The translations under genes were made by a program, and so were the position numbers. From the NCBI RefSeq assembly GCF_002102355.1, contig NZ_LQPT01000023.1:1-64000 (forward strand): 64,000 nt of DNA, written 5' to 3'. Of this stretch, positions 52,592 to 61,628 are shown piece by piece; position 1 is the first letter of the stretch; each line of letters begins with the position of its first letter. Origin of the DNA: Mycobacterium sherrisii (lineage in GTDB: Bacteria > Actinomycetota > Actinomycetes > Mycobacteriales > Mycobacteriaceae). The notes under the pieces are model-generated. The model ran no database searches and was not told where the DNA came from. It saw nothing but the letters and a program-made list of their open reading frames with translations.

Positions 52592-53960
52592 TTATGGTAT
52601 GCCGCCACGCATCCGGTCGGCCTCCGGCAGGTCCAGATAGCGCTCCAGATTGCGGTGCATGTTGATCACCCGACGCTCCTCGCTGGAGAGCACGAGGTGG
52701 GTGAATCCGGGCTGATGCATGCCACGCTGCACGCCGGCGAGGACGCGGATGTCCTGGGTCAGCACCACCCCGGGCTCGGACTGTTCGGCGGGCACCCGGA
52801 CGTCCGTCGGCTTAATGCGCGCCGCACCGGGCGGCATGCGGGTCATCAAGAACACGACCAACTCCCCTCTGTCGGGATTGAGGTCGTCGGGATTGAGGTT
52901 GTCGGGGCGCGAGCACATGACCGTCAGGTGATCGGCGTTGGCCAGCAGGGTCATTTTGGGGAACACGTTGTACTGGTGCAGTCTGGTGATGCGGTCGGTG
53001 TCGGCCCAGTCGAGGTTCACCCCGCGGCTGGCGGCAAATGCCCGGGTGTGCTCGGCAATCAGATCCGGGACCGTTTGACCGGTCCGGCGCTGGTGGGCCG
53101 GGAAGGGTGTCCCTTCGGTCGCGCCCATCAGCGCCCCTTGCGTGTAAACGTATGCTTCCCATACCTCTTCGTCGGACAACGCACCGTTGAAGCGCGGGCT
53201 TGGCACACCGTAGGGCTGATCGGACTTACCCGTATGGCCCCAGATCTGTTGCGGTGCATGGATGTCGTCGACGCAGCGCAGCAACTCCGGGTGCAAGGTC
53301 TGAATGTGGTAGGTCTCGCTGTAGCCGTCGGCGATCGTCTTCCAATTCGCCTCGACCTCGACGGTAAGCGTCGCGTAGCAGCGGAAGTCCTCCAGCCGAC
53401 ACCAGGCGATGTCGTCGGGCACCGCTTCCAGATAGTCAAGCAACGGCATCGCGTCGGCATCGAGGTTGACGAAGACCAGGCCCCGCCCAGGCCTCGACCC
53501 GCACCGGCACCAGTGGGAAGTCGGACAAGCGCAACGCGCCGAAACCCTTGCGGTTGGGCACCCGCTTGAGCGTGCCGCCCAGGTCCCAGGTCCACCCGTG
53601 ATAGCCGCATTTGATTTCGCGCAGTCCCGACCCCGACCCCACCCACAGCGAGTTGCCGCGATGGCGGCAGACATTCTGAAATGCGCGCAGCCCGGCGCCC
53701 GGGGCCTCCGGATCGCACACGATCAGCACCGCGTACGGGCCGCAGCGGTACTCGAAGTAGTCACCCGGCTTTGCGACGTGGTCGACCATGCAGGCGAGCT
53801 GCCACACCTTGGGCCACATGCGTTCGGTCTCGAGTTTGGCGAAGGCGGGTGAGTAGTAGCGCTCGGCCGGGACCAGGGTCGGACTCGCGGGCGGGGTGCC
53901 GATCGCATCCTCCCCGGCGGGAAAGCGGGTGCGTGCCGAATTGCCGGCCGCCGCGGTCAC
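52592..53960 (-). pseudogene. Rieske [2Fe-2S] ring-hydroxylating oxygenase alpha subunit, frameshifted
   Basis: The N-terminal half reads from GTG 53960 and carries the Rieske ligands CRHRG and CGYHGWTW. The C-terminal half reads in another frame from about 53484 and carries the mononuclear-iron motif SETYHIQTLHPELL. The two halves join if one G is removed from the run of four C (plus strand) at 53481-53484, giving WAG-LVFVNLDAD. This restores a protein of about 455 residues, the normal length. It is either a real frameshift or a homopolymer sequencing error. It would hydroxylate an unknown aromatic or acyl substrate. It starts 11 bases after the hydrolase gene, so the two were an operon. Confidence 0.85.
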
Positions 53961-53971
53961 CGGCCCGACCC

Positions 53972-55741
53972 TCAGCGTGCTCCGCGCACCAACCGGCCGG
54001 GCCGGGCCCCGGTGTCGACGTCGTTGCGCCGGGTCACGATGCCGCTGACGACGGTCGCCGCGTAACCGGTTGCGCCCTGCAGGATCCGGTGACCGCCCGC
54101 CGGCAGGTCGAAGGCCATCGCCGCGGGGTGCAGCGTCAGCGCGTCCAAATCTATGACGTTGATGTCGGCCTTCTTGCCGGGTTCGATGGTGCCGCGGTCG
54201 GTCAGCCCGAACAGGTGGGCCGTATCCCGGCACTGCTTGCGGATCACGTATTCCAGCGCCAGCTTGTCGCCACGGCGCCGGTCGCGCGCCCAATGGGTGA
54301 GCAGGAAGGTCGGATAGGAGGCGTCGCAGATCATGCCGCAGTGGGCGCCGCCATCGGAAAGACCCAGCACCCCGGCGGGGTGCAGCAGCATCTCCCGGAT
54401 CGCGTCGTGGTTGCCGTCCGCGTAGTTGAACAGCGGCAGCATCAGCATCGCGGTCGCGTCGCGCTCCAGCATCAGGTCATACAGCGTCGACAGCGGATCC
54501 TCCCCGCGCGCCTTGGCGATGGCCGCGACGGTGCGGTCGGGTGTGGGCTCGTAGTCGGGCGGATCGCCGAGGGCGAAGAGCCGCCCCAGGGAGTGCTGCA
54601 CCAGCGCGAACATGCCGTCGAACAGCAGGGTCGGGTCGGCGGGCAGGTCGTCCTCGGCCAGAATGGCGGATTTCACCGCGGGGTCGGCGAGGCGCTGCGC
54701 CAGCTCCTCGCGCCCGCATTCGGCCTGCAGCCGGCGATAGGTGGGCCGGTGGCTGAACCCGTGGTGGCCTTGGAAGCCGATCATCATGCCGAACGGGCGC
54801 GCGGCGACTTGTGGGTACAGCCGGCTGCCGGCGGCGTGCGCGTCCGCGGAAATGTCCAGCATCTCGCGCCACAGATTGGGGTCGGCGTCGACCTGGATCA
54901 GCGCGAACGACACCGGCCGGTCGATCTCGCCGCTGAGCCGCCGCATCCAGTCCAGTTCTTTTTTGGGCGCGACGATGTCCTCGCCGGCAGACCCCTGCGG
55001 GGCGAGCTCGAAGACCGCCTGTCCGCCCGCGGCCATGGCCCGGCCCAGCCCGAACAATTCGTCCTCGGCGGCAAACGTGCCCGGAACCGGCTCGCCGTCC
55101 ATCGCGCGGTGCCCCATCGTCCGTGACGTCGAGAAGCCGAGCGCGCCGGCCTCGATCGCCTCCCGAACCAACCGGCCCATCGCCTCGATGTCCTCCGGTG
55201 TCGCCGGCTCGTTGCGCGCGCCCCGTTCGCCCATCGCGTAGGCGCGAATGGCGCCGTGCGCGACCTGGCTGCCCACGTCGATCGAGAACTGCTGCTTGCC
55301 GACCGCGTCCAGGTACTCCGGGTAGGTCTCCCATCCCCAGGTGATGCCCTCGGTCAACGCGGTGCCGGGGATGTCTTCGACGCCCTCCATCAACTCGATC
55401 AGCCACTGCTCGCTGCCGGGCCGCACCGGCGCAAAGCCGACGCCGCAGTTGCCGGTCACGATCGTCGTGACGCCGTGGCCGCTGGACGGTTCGAGCAAGC
55501 TGTCCCAGCTCACCTGCCCGTCGTAATGAGTGTGGATGTCGACGAACCCCGGGGCGACCAGATGCCCTGTCGCGTCGATGGTTTCGGCGGCCTGCGCACC
55601 GTCCAGTCCGCCCGTCTCGGGGCCGGGCCCGCGGCGGACGACGTCGACGATTCGGCCGTCCTTGATGGCGATGTCGGCGCGGTAGCGCTCGGCACCGGTT
55701 CCGTCCACGACGGTCCCACCGGTGATCTTGAGGTCGAACAC
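53972..55741 (-). CDS. N-acyl-D-amino-acid deacylase-like amidohydrolase
   Basis: The gene encodes 589 residues from GTG 55741, preceded by GGAGGAG. The metal-dependent amidohydrolase features are clear: [15 protein letters not shown] near 67-81, [24 protein letters not shown], and [15 protein letters not shown] at the C-terminus. The family hydrolyses N-acyl-D-amino acids or related amides with zinc. The Rieske gene lies just downstream in the same operon and may act on the released product. Substrate unknown. Confidence 0.88.
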   Translation of the reverse strand: MFDLKITGGTVVDGTGAERYRADIAIKDGRIVDVVRRGPGPETGGLDGAQAAETIDATGHLVAPGFVDIHTHYDGQVSWDSLLEPSSGHGVTTIVTGNCGVGFAPVRPGSEQWLIELMEGVEDIPGTALTEGITWGWETYPEYLDAVGKQQFSIDVGSQVAHGAIRAYAMGERGARNEPATPEDIEAMGRLVREAIEAGALGFSTSRTMGHRAMDGEPVPGTFAAEDELFGLGRAMAAGGQAVFELAPQGSAGEDIVAPKKELDWMRRLSGEIDRPVSFALIQVDADPNLWREMLDISADAHAAGSRLYPQVAARPFGMMIGFQGHHGFSHRPTYRRLQAECGREELAQRLADPAVKSAILAEDDLPADPTLLFDGMFALVQHSLGRLFALGDPPDYEPTPDRTVAAIAKARGEDPLSTLYDLMLERDATAMLMLPLFNYADGNHDAIREMLLHPAGVLGLSDGGAHCGMICDASYPTFLLTHWARDRRRGDKLALEYVIRKQCRDTAHLFGLTDRGTIEPGKKADINVIDLDALTLHPAAMAFDLPAGGHRILQGATGYAATVVSGIVTRRNDVDTGARPGRLVRGAR

Positions 55742-55800
55742 GAGTCTCCTCCGAGTCTGTTCGGGGTCGCCACGGGCTGGCAGGCCGGAGTTGGTGGACG

Positions 55801-55857
55801 CGAGACCGGGGTGCGCCCGGTCTCGGTCAGCTCATTACGCTACGCCTCGTTGCGTAA
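55801..55857. promoter_or_regulatory. hairpin and operator-like repeat in divergent intergenic region
   Basis: CGAGACCGGG and CCCGGTCTCG (55801-55825) form a perfect 10-bp hairpin with a five-base loop. Downstream, TTACGC (55835-55840) and GCGTAA (55852-55857) form a second inverted repeat spaced by 11 bases. They lie between the divergent amidohydrolase and catalase-like genes, a plausible regulator region. The remaining stretch to 56023 shows no convincing gene. Confidence 0.4.
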
Positions 55858-56023
55858 ATAGTGAAGATCTGCGCACGAGTTGAACCAATCCGGCCACCGC
55901 ATCGTGGTCGCCGATGGATGCGCCGACAGCCCTGTACCGGTTGCGCCCTCACCAAGTGCATGGATGAATTGCCCACAGCCACTGAGTTCCACGCTGTGCG
56001 GCGCAATGGAAAGGACGGTGGGC

Positions 56024-57142
56024 ATGGGGCCCGCTGATCGCGATCACGAGCCGGCCGAGGGGCCCGGCGAAGCAGCACCCGAGCAGCGCCGCTTCTGGCT
56101 GACCCGCCGTGGCGCACTGTTGGGCATGGGGGCGGTCGCCGGTGTGGCCGCCGTCGACGTCGGCGGATTCGCCTACGCGGGCGGATGGCTGCGGCCCGAC
56201 GACCTGACACCGCCGCGCTTCGCCGACCGTTTCGAACAGGTCTTCGGCCGGCATGAGGGGTTTCGTCGCAACCACGCGAAGGGCCTCAGCGCGACCGGTT
56301 CGTTTGCTAGTACCGGTGCGGGCGCAGCCATCTGCCGGGCCGCGGTCTTTCGGCCGGGCACCGTCCCGGTGGTCGGGCGGTTCTCGCTGGGCGGCGGTTT
56401 GCCCAATCAGGCCGACAAGCCGGACACGGTCCGCGGTCTGGGGCTGATGTTTCAGACCTCCGACGGTCAGCAGTGGCGCACCGCGATGGTCAACTTCCCG
56501 GTGTTCACCGACCGCACCCCGCACGGCTTCTATGAGCGGCTGCTTGCATCGAAACCCGTTGCGGGCACGGGCAAACCGGATCCGCAGAAGATGGCCGCAT
56601 TCCTGCAACAGCACCCGGAGACAGCCGCGGCGTTGAAGATCATCAAGCAGACACCGCCCAGCATCGGGTTCGCGGACAGCACGTTTCACGGCCTGAACGC
56701 GTTCCACTTCACCAATAGTGCCGGTGAGACGGTTCCGGTGCGCTGGACGGCCGTGCCGCAGCAGACCAGCCAGCCGGCGTCGAAGGGCAACGATTACTTG
56801 TTCGACGACCTCATCCGCGCCGTCGCGCAGCGGCCACTGGCGTGGAAGCTCGTTCTCACCATCGGTGAACCGGGTGACCCGACCAACGACGCCACCAAGC
56901 CTTGGCCGCAATCACGGCGGACGATCGAAGCCGGCACCATCAACATCAGCGCGGTGCAGACGGAGGCGGCCGGCAACGCGCGCGACGTCAACTTCGACCC
57001 GACGGTGCTTCCCGACGGCATCACCGTCTCCGACGACCCGTTGCTGGCTGCGCGCTCGGCGGTGTACGCGCGGTCGTACACCCGCCGTGCCGAAGAGTCC
57101 AAGTCGCCCAGCGAAGTCAACGTCGGCCAGGTGCTGTCATGA
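56024..57142 (+). CDS. catalase-related peroxidase (SrpA-like), exported or membrane-anchored
   Basis: The gene encodes 372 residues from ATG 56024. An N-terminal region with RRFWLTRRGALLGMGAVAGV (twin-arginine-like) and a hydrophobic stretch suggests export by Tat or a membrane anchor. The catalase core follows: RRNHAKGLSATGSF with the distal histidine region, VVGRFSLGGGLPNQ, and SAVYARSYTRRAEE near the C-terminus with the candidate heme-ligand tyrosine. It decomposes peroxide or peroxidises substrates. Its stop overlaps the cytochrome b561 ATG, indicating a shared redox role. Confidence 0.88.
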   Translation: MGPADRDHEPAEGPGEAAPEQRRFWLTRRGALLGMGAVAGVAAVDVGGFAYAGGWLRPDDLTPPRFADRFEQVFGRHEGFRRNHAKGLSATGSFASTGAGAAICRAAVFRPGTVPVVGRFSLGGGLPNQADKPDTVRGLGLMFQTSDGQQWRTAMVNFPVFTDRTPHGFYERLLASKPVAGTGKPDPQKMAAFLQQHPETAAALKIIKQTPPSIGFADSTFHGLNAFHFTNSAGETVPVRWTAVPQQTSQPASKGNDYLFDDLIRAVAQRPLAWKLVLTIGEPGDPTNDATKPWPQSRRTIEAGTINISAVQTEAAGNARDVNFDPTVLPDGITVSDDPLLAARSAVYARSYTRRAEESKSPSEVNVGQVLS

Positions 57143-57738
57143 CCGAAGAAAAGCTTGAGACCGCCTCCACCGCAACACGATTCACGATCCCTTCCCGTAT
57201 CCTGCACTGGACGATGGCACCCATGGTCATTGCGCAGCTGCTGATCGGTGTGATCATGATCGCGTCGCTGGCCTACTACCCGTTGCTGTTGGCGATTCAC
57301 CGTCCACTGGGCGTCGCGATTCTGCTCTTCGCCGTGGTGCGGCTGGCGAATCGGCTCACCCACCGCCCGCCCGCGTTCCTGGCGACCATGAGCCGAGCCG
57401 AGCGCAAGATCGCGACGCTGTCGGAATATTCGTTGTACGCGCTGCTGCTGACCCAGCCCGTAATCGGTTGGGCCACACTGTCAGCCGCCGGGCTGCCGGT
57501 CACCCTGGTCGGTCCGATTCGCCTGCCCGCCATCGCGCCGCGCAATGTCGACCTCTACGCGGTGTTGCGGGAATGCCACGGTGTCTTCGCCTTCCTGTTG
57601 TTCGCGGCGTTCACCGCGCACATGTTGGCCGTCCTGTTCCACACCCTCGTGTTGCGGGACCGATTGCTCGATCGAATGGCACTGTGGCCCAGTCGATTCA
57701 GTGGCCCGCGAGATGACGAAAACTTGAACGGTGCGTGA
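57139..57738 (+). CDS. cytochrome b561 family protein
   Basis: The gene encodes 199 residues with four hydrophobic helices and histidines in b561 positions (RILHWTMAP, LLAIHRPLGV, LRECHGVFAF, AFTAHMLAVL) for two hemes. It is a membrane electron carrier. The ATGA overlap with the catalase-like gene shows coupled translation. It probably supplies electrons from the quinone pool to the catalase-like enzyme. This arrangement is common for SrpA-type catalases with b561 partners in proteobacteria and some actinobacteria. Confidence 0.88.
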   Translation: MTEEKLETASTATRFTIPSRILHWTMAPMVIAQLLIGVIMIASLAYYPLLLAIHRPLGVAILLFAVVRLANRLTHRPPAFLATMSRAERKIATLSEYSLYALLLTQPVIGWATLSAAGLPVTLVGPIRLPAIAPRNVDLYAVLRECHGVFAFLLFAAFTAHMLAVLFHTLVLRDRLLDRMALWPSRFSGPRDDENLNGA

Positions 57739-57773
57739 ACGACGGTCGGCGAGACTTGGGCAGCGTCCTTCCT

Positions 57774-57817
57774 GGTAGCGTCGCGGCTACCCAGTGCAAC
57801 AAGGCTCGCGCTATCGT
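57774..57817 (+). promoter_or_regulatory. leaderless promoter and operator-like repeat of XRE gene
   Basis: GGTAGC (57774-57779) and GCTACC (57786-57791) form an inverted repeat with six bases between. The -10 box TATCGT (57812-57817) ends six bases before the ATG. The repeat falls near the -35 position and could be an autoregulatory site. Confidence 0.45.
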
Positions 57818-57823
57818 CGCTGT

Positions 57824-58660
57824 ATGCCCGAGGGTCAGTCGCTGGCAACGTTTTTGCGGGCCCGCCGCGATTTGCTGAAGCCGGCCGATGTCGGTCTGGC
57901 CGAAGGAGAACGCCGCCGGGTGGCGGGGCTGCGCCGCGAGGAGGTGGCGATGCTGGCCGGCATCAGCGCCGAGTATTACCTGAGGCTTGAGCAAGGCCGG
58001 GAACGTCAACCATCCGATCAGGTACTGGAGAGCTTGGCCAGTGCCCTACAGCTCAATGACGATGCCACCCAATACATGCGCAACTTGGCCCGGCCCGCGC
58101 CCCGGCGGCGGCGCCGGGCCGCGCCGTCGGCCGAGAAGGTCGATCCCGGTCTGCAGACGTTGATCGACAACTGGCATTTGACCCCGGCGTATGTGCACAA
58201 CCGGAATCTGACCATCGTGGCGTCCAACGCGATGGCGTGCGCGCTGACGCCGTTTTTCGCCCGGGGCGTCAACCATCTGCGGGCGGTTTTCTTGGAGCCC
58301 TCGTTGCGCAACTGGATCGTCAATTGGGAAGAGGTCACCGCGATCCTGGTGTCGTCGTTACGGTTCAACATTGCCGAAGACAATTCCAACGATCCCGAGC
58401 TTCAGGCGTTGATCGGTGAGCTCAGCATCGCCAGCCAACGGTTCCGCACCTTGTGGGCCCGTCAGGATGTACGGCAGAAGACCAGCGGCCCGGCCATCGG
58501 CGACCACCCGCAAGTGGGGCTGCTCGAAATGCGATACCGCACATTCGTATTGCCCGAGAACGGGCAGGTGCTGGTGACCTACTATGCCGAACCCGGCAGT
58601 ACCACCGAGGACAGGCTCCGATTGCTGTCCACCCTTGTCGAGCCGCGGCCGTCGCTCTGA
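57824..58660 (+). CDS. XRE family regulator with MmyB-like ligand domain
   Basis: The gene encodes 278 residues from ATG 57824. The helix-turn-helix domain is GLRREEVAMLAGISAEYYLR near residues 36-55, typical of the actinobacterial XRE/MmyB family. The C-terminal about 170 residues form the MmyB-like ligand-binding domain (HLTPAYVHNRNLTIVASNAM). Such regulators often sit beside oxidoreductase genes. The nearest are the catalase/b561 pair upstream and the cysteine hydrolase downstream. The message appears leaderless. Confidence 0.9.
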   Translation: MPEGQSLATFLRARRDLLKPADVGLAEGERRRVAGLRREEVAMLAGISAEYYLRLEQGRERQPSDQVLESLASALQLNDDATQYMRNLARPAPRRRRRAAPSAEKVDPGLQTLIDNWHLTPAYVHNRNLTIVASNAMACALTPFFARGVNHLRAVFLEPSLRNWIVNWEEVTAILVSSLRFNIAEDNSNDPELQALIGELSIASQRFRTLWARQDVRQKTSGPAIGDHPQVGLLEMRYRTFVLPENGQVLVTYYAEPGSTTEDRLRLLSTLVEPRPSL

Positions 58661-58740
58661 CGCACCGGCGCGCCGCGGAAATGCTGATCACCGTGCATTC
58701 GGGCTAGGCGGCGCCCGGGCCGGCATGTCAGCATGTGAGC

Positions 58741-59364
58741 ATGTCGCAGGACAAGGGCCGCACCGGCCTTCTGGTCATCGATCCCTACAACGACTTCATC
58801 AGCGAAGGCGGCAAGGTCTGGGATCGGTTGCGGGCCGTCGCGGAGGCAAACGGGTGTGTGCCGCATATGCGTCAAACCCTGGCCGCCGCACGCAGCGCAG
58901 GGATCCGGGTCTGCTACGCCCTGCATCGCCGATACCGGCCGGGCCACTACGAGACCTGGACTTATGTGGCGCCGATTCAGCGGGCGCCATGGTCCCGCAA
59001 GACTTTCGAGTACGGAACGTGGGGCGGTGAGCTTCATCCGGACTTCGAGCCGGAACCGGGAGACATTGTCGCCCAAGAGCATTGGTGTTCCAGCGGATTC
59101 GCGAACACCGACCTCGACCTACTTCTCAAGAGACACGGCATCCAGCGGCTGATCGTCGTCGGCCTGATCGCCCACACCTGCGTCGAGGCGACCGTGCGAT
59201 TCGGCGCCGAGCTCGGCTACGACATCACAATGGTCAAGGACGCGACGGCAAGTTATTCCGAGGTCGAGATGCGTGCCGCGCTGGAAGTCAACATCCCGAA
59301 CTACGCCAGCTCCATTCTCACCACTGAGGCAGTGGTTCAGCAGCTCTCGGCACTGGCCGATTGA
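58741..59364 (+). CDS. isochorismatase-like cysteine hydrolase
   Basis: The gene encodes 207 residues from ATG 58741 (a GTG two codons upstream is possible). The nucleophile Cys147 in LIAHTCVEAT and the catalytic Asp14 in LLVIDPYNDF are present. The family's usual lysine aligns with Gln or Glu in VAQEHWCSSGF, so the triad is atypical. Members hydrolyse N-carbamoyl amides, nicotinamide or isochorismate. Substrate unknown. The gene stands alone; the following 153 bases hold the promoter of the next operon. Confidence 0.85.
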   Translation: MSQDKGRTGLLVIDPYNDFISEGGKVWDRLRAVAEANGCVPHMRQTLAAARSAGIRVCYALHRRYRPGHYETWTYVAPIQRAPWSRKTFEYGTWGGELHPDFEPEPGDIVAQEHWCSSGFANTDLDLLLKRHGIQRLIVVGLIAHTCVEATVRFGAELGYDITMVKDATASYSEVEMRAALEVNIPNYASSILTTEAVVQQLSALAD

Positions 59365-59517
59365 TCGACGACGGGCCCCATCGCCAGGCCCGCCAAGTTG
59401 TTCGGACAACTGCGATGAGATCGGCTGTCAATATTCACCTTTGATCCACCTGCACGAAGCCAACGCGCTAGCACCTGGCCAGACGGTTGAGCAGCGTACG
59501 GACGACAGGGGACAGAC

Positions 59518-60210
59518 ATGATCAAATTGGCCTGCCTGGACATGGCGGGGACCACGGTGCTCGACGACGGGGCCGTTGCAGATGCGTTCGACGCTTCGCT
59601 CTCTGCGGCGGGTCTGCGCGCCGGGACCCCCGCCCACCAGGCCGCCGTCCGCTATGTCCACGAGACGATGGGGCAGTCGAAGATCGAGGTCTTCCGGAAG
59701 ATCTTCCCCGGCGACGTGGGTCGCGCCGACACGGCCAACGCCGCGTTCGAGGCGGCCTATCTCGAGGCCATCCGAAACGACCGCGTGGCAGCTATCCCGC
59801 AGGCCGCCGAAACCGTCGAGAAGCTGCGCGCCTCGGGCTGCGCCGTCGTACTCTCGACGGGGTTCTCGCCGACCACTCGCGACTACATCATCGAGGCGCT
59901 CGGGTGGGGCGAGCTGATCACGCTGGCGCTGTGCCCGGTGGACGCCGGACGGGGCCGCCCGTTTCCCGACATGGTGCTCACCGCATTGCTGCGCACCGGC
60001 ATTGAGGCCGTCGACCAGATCGCGGTCGCCGGCGACACCACGAGCGACCTGTTGGCCGGCAGCCGGGCGGGCGCGGCGATCGTGGCCGGGGTTCGCACGG
60101 GCGCGCACTCCGACACCGACTTCGCCACCGTGCCGCACACCCACGTGCTGGACTCCGTCGCCGACCTGGTCGCCTGTATCGACGCGCACAATCAGGGGGC
60201 GTCGCGATGA
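59518..60210 (+). CDS. phosphonatase-like HAD hydrolase
   Basis: The gene encodes 230 residues with AGGGGA upstream. The HAD motif I is CLDMAGTTV with nucleophile Asp8, as in phosphonoacetaldehyde hydrolase (PhnX) relatives. Motif II is VVLSTGF and motif IV is VAGDTTSDLLAG. It is shorter than PhnX and belongs to the phosphonatase-like subgroup. It is the first gene of a three-gene operon with MFS and alcohol dehydrogenase genes. The likely role is cleavage of a phosphonate or phosphate ester, not proven. Confidence 0.85.
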   Translation: MIKLACLDMAGTTVLDDGAVADAFDASLSAAGLRAGTPAHQAAVRYVHETMGQSKIEVFRKIFPGDVGRADTANAAFEAAYLEAIRNDRVAAIPQAAETVEKLRASGCAVVLSTGFSPTTRDYIIEALGWGELITLALCPVDAGRGRPFPDMVLTALLRTGIEAVDQIAVAGDTTSDLLAGSRAGAAIVAGVRTGAHSDTDFATVPHTHVLDSVADLVACIDAHNQGASR

Positions 60211-61628
60211 CGACGCACACTACCCGCGGGGTCCGGGCTCGGCTCGACGATGCGCCGGTGAGCCGGTTTCACCTCAAGGCCGCGGTGACCGCGGGCATGG
60301 GATTTTTCACCGACTCCTACGATCTCAACGTCATCGGCACGGTGACCCTGCTCGTCAAACCCGAATTCCATTTGTCGGCAGGCCAAGTCGGCGCGCTGAC
60401 CAGCTCGACCCTGCTGGCGGTCGCGGTGGGGGCGTTCCTGTTCGGCCGCCTGGGTGACCTGCTGGGGCGCCGGCGGGTCTACGGGTTGGAAGCGGTGCTG
60501 ATGATCTTTGGTGCACTCGCCTCGGCGTTCGCCCCGACGTTCACCGGCCTGCTCCTTGCCCGCGTCGTCCTGGGGATCGGCATCGGCGGCGACTACCCCG
60601 CCTCCGGGGTCATCATGACCGAGTACGCCAACCGGCGTAACCGCGGTCGCCTGGTCGGATTGACCTTCCTGTTCTACGTTCTCGGCCAGGTTGCGGCGTA
60701 CCTGGTCGCGCTGGCCGTGGTGGCCGCGGGCACCTCGCCCGGACTGGCCTGGCGTCTGATCCTCGGGTTCGGGGCGATCCCGTCGCTGCTGGTGTTGTGG
60801 AATCGCCGGCATATGCCAGAATCGCCGCGCTGGACGCTGGTGGTCGCCGGCGACGTCGGCAAGGCTGCCCAGGATCTCAGCGCCTTTTCCGGCCAAGCCG
60901 TCCAGGCCGGCGATGCCGACCACGCCCCGCCGGCGGTCACGTTGCGGAACGCGGTGCGCTCGAGCTCTTTTCGACTCACGCTGCTGGGCACCGCCGGCGG
61001 TTGGTTCTTCTTCAACGTCGCCGTGTACGGGAACTCGGTGAGCCAGCCGCTGCTGATCAAGAGCATCGCGCCGGCCACCGGCATCGTGGCGAACATGGCG
61101 ATCAATGCCGCGCTGGTCGTATGCTTCAGTCTGGTCGCCGCGCTGGTCGGTTTGGCGTTGTTGGACCGGGTCGGCCGTAAGCCCTTGCAAATGTTTGGCT
61201 TTGGTCTCTCGGCGCTGTCGATGGGGTTGATCGCGGCGATACCGGGGCTGACGTCGACGGTCGCCCCGTTTGCGGTGATCTTCGGCTTGTCGCTGTTCGG
61301 TATCGCCGTGGGACCGAACTACACGACCATGCTGCTGGCCGCGGAGTCCTTTCCGACCGCGATCCGCAGCACGGCACACGGGATTTCGGCCGGCACTGCC
61401 AAACTCGGCGCGTTCCTCGGCGCCCTGATCACCCCGGTCGCCCTCGCCCACCTCGGGTTACGGCCCACTCTTCTGATCGCCGGCACAAGCTTTGTGCTGG
61501 GCATCGTCGCCACGATGTTGCTTCCCGAACCGAGGGGTGTCGCGCTGGACAGCGCCGGGACCGAGGACCCGACGCGGCGCGCCGGCAACGAGATCACGTC
61601 GTCGAGCTCGCAGCCGGTGTCGGCATGA
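60207..61628 (+). CDS. MFS transporter, sugar/phosphate or aromatic-acid porter type
   Basis: The gene encodes 473 residues with 12 helices. MFS motifs are GRLGDLLGRRRVYG near 88-101 and PESPRWTLVV in the central region, with LDRVGRKPLQMFG in the second half. The branch includes phosphate:H+ symporters and aromatic acid transporters (GFFTDSYDLNVIGT). It overlaps the HAD gene by four bases (ATGA) and the dehydrogenase gene in the same way. It probably imports the operon substrate. Confidence 0.9.
   Translation: MTTHTTRGVRARLDDAPVSRFHLKAAVTAGMGFFTDSYDLNVIGTVTLLVKPEFHLSAGQVGALTSSTLLAVAVGAFLFGRLGDLLGRRRVYGLEAVLMIFGALASAFAPTFTGLLLARVVLGIGIGGDYPASGVIMTEYANRRNRGRLVGLTFLFYVLGQVAAYLVALAVVAAGTSPGLAWRLILGFGAIPSLLVLWNRRHMPESPRWTLVVAGDVGKAAQDLSAFSGQAVQAGDADHAPPAVTLRNAVRSSSFRLTLLGTAGGWFFFNVAVYGNSVSQPLLIKSIAPATGIVANMAINAALVVCFSLVAALVGLALLDRVGRKPLQMFGFGLSALSMGLIAAIPGLTSTVAPFAVIFGLSLFGIAVGPNYTTMLLAAESFPTAIRSTAHGISAGTAKLGAFLGALITPVALAHLGLRPTLLIAGTSFVLGIVATMLLPEPRGVALDSAGTEDPTRRAGNEITSSSSQPVSA

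Noticed and set aside
53436-53674. Two independent overlapping Rieske-type genes
   Set aside because: Each half alone lacks either the Rieske or the mononuclear iron site. A one-base shift restores a single normal-length protein.
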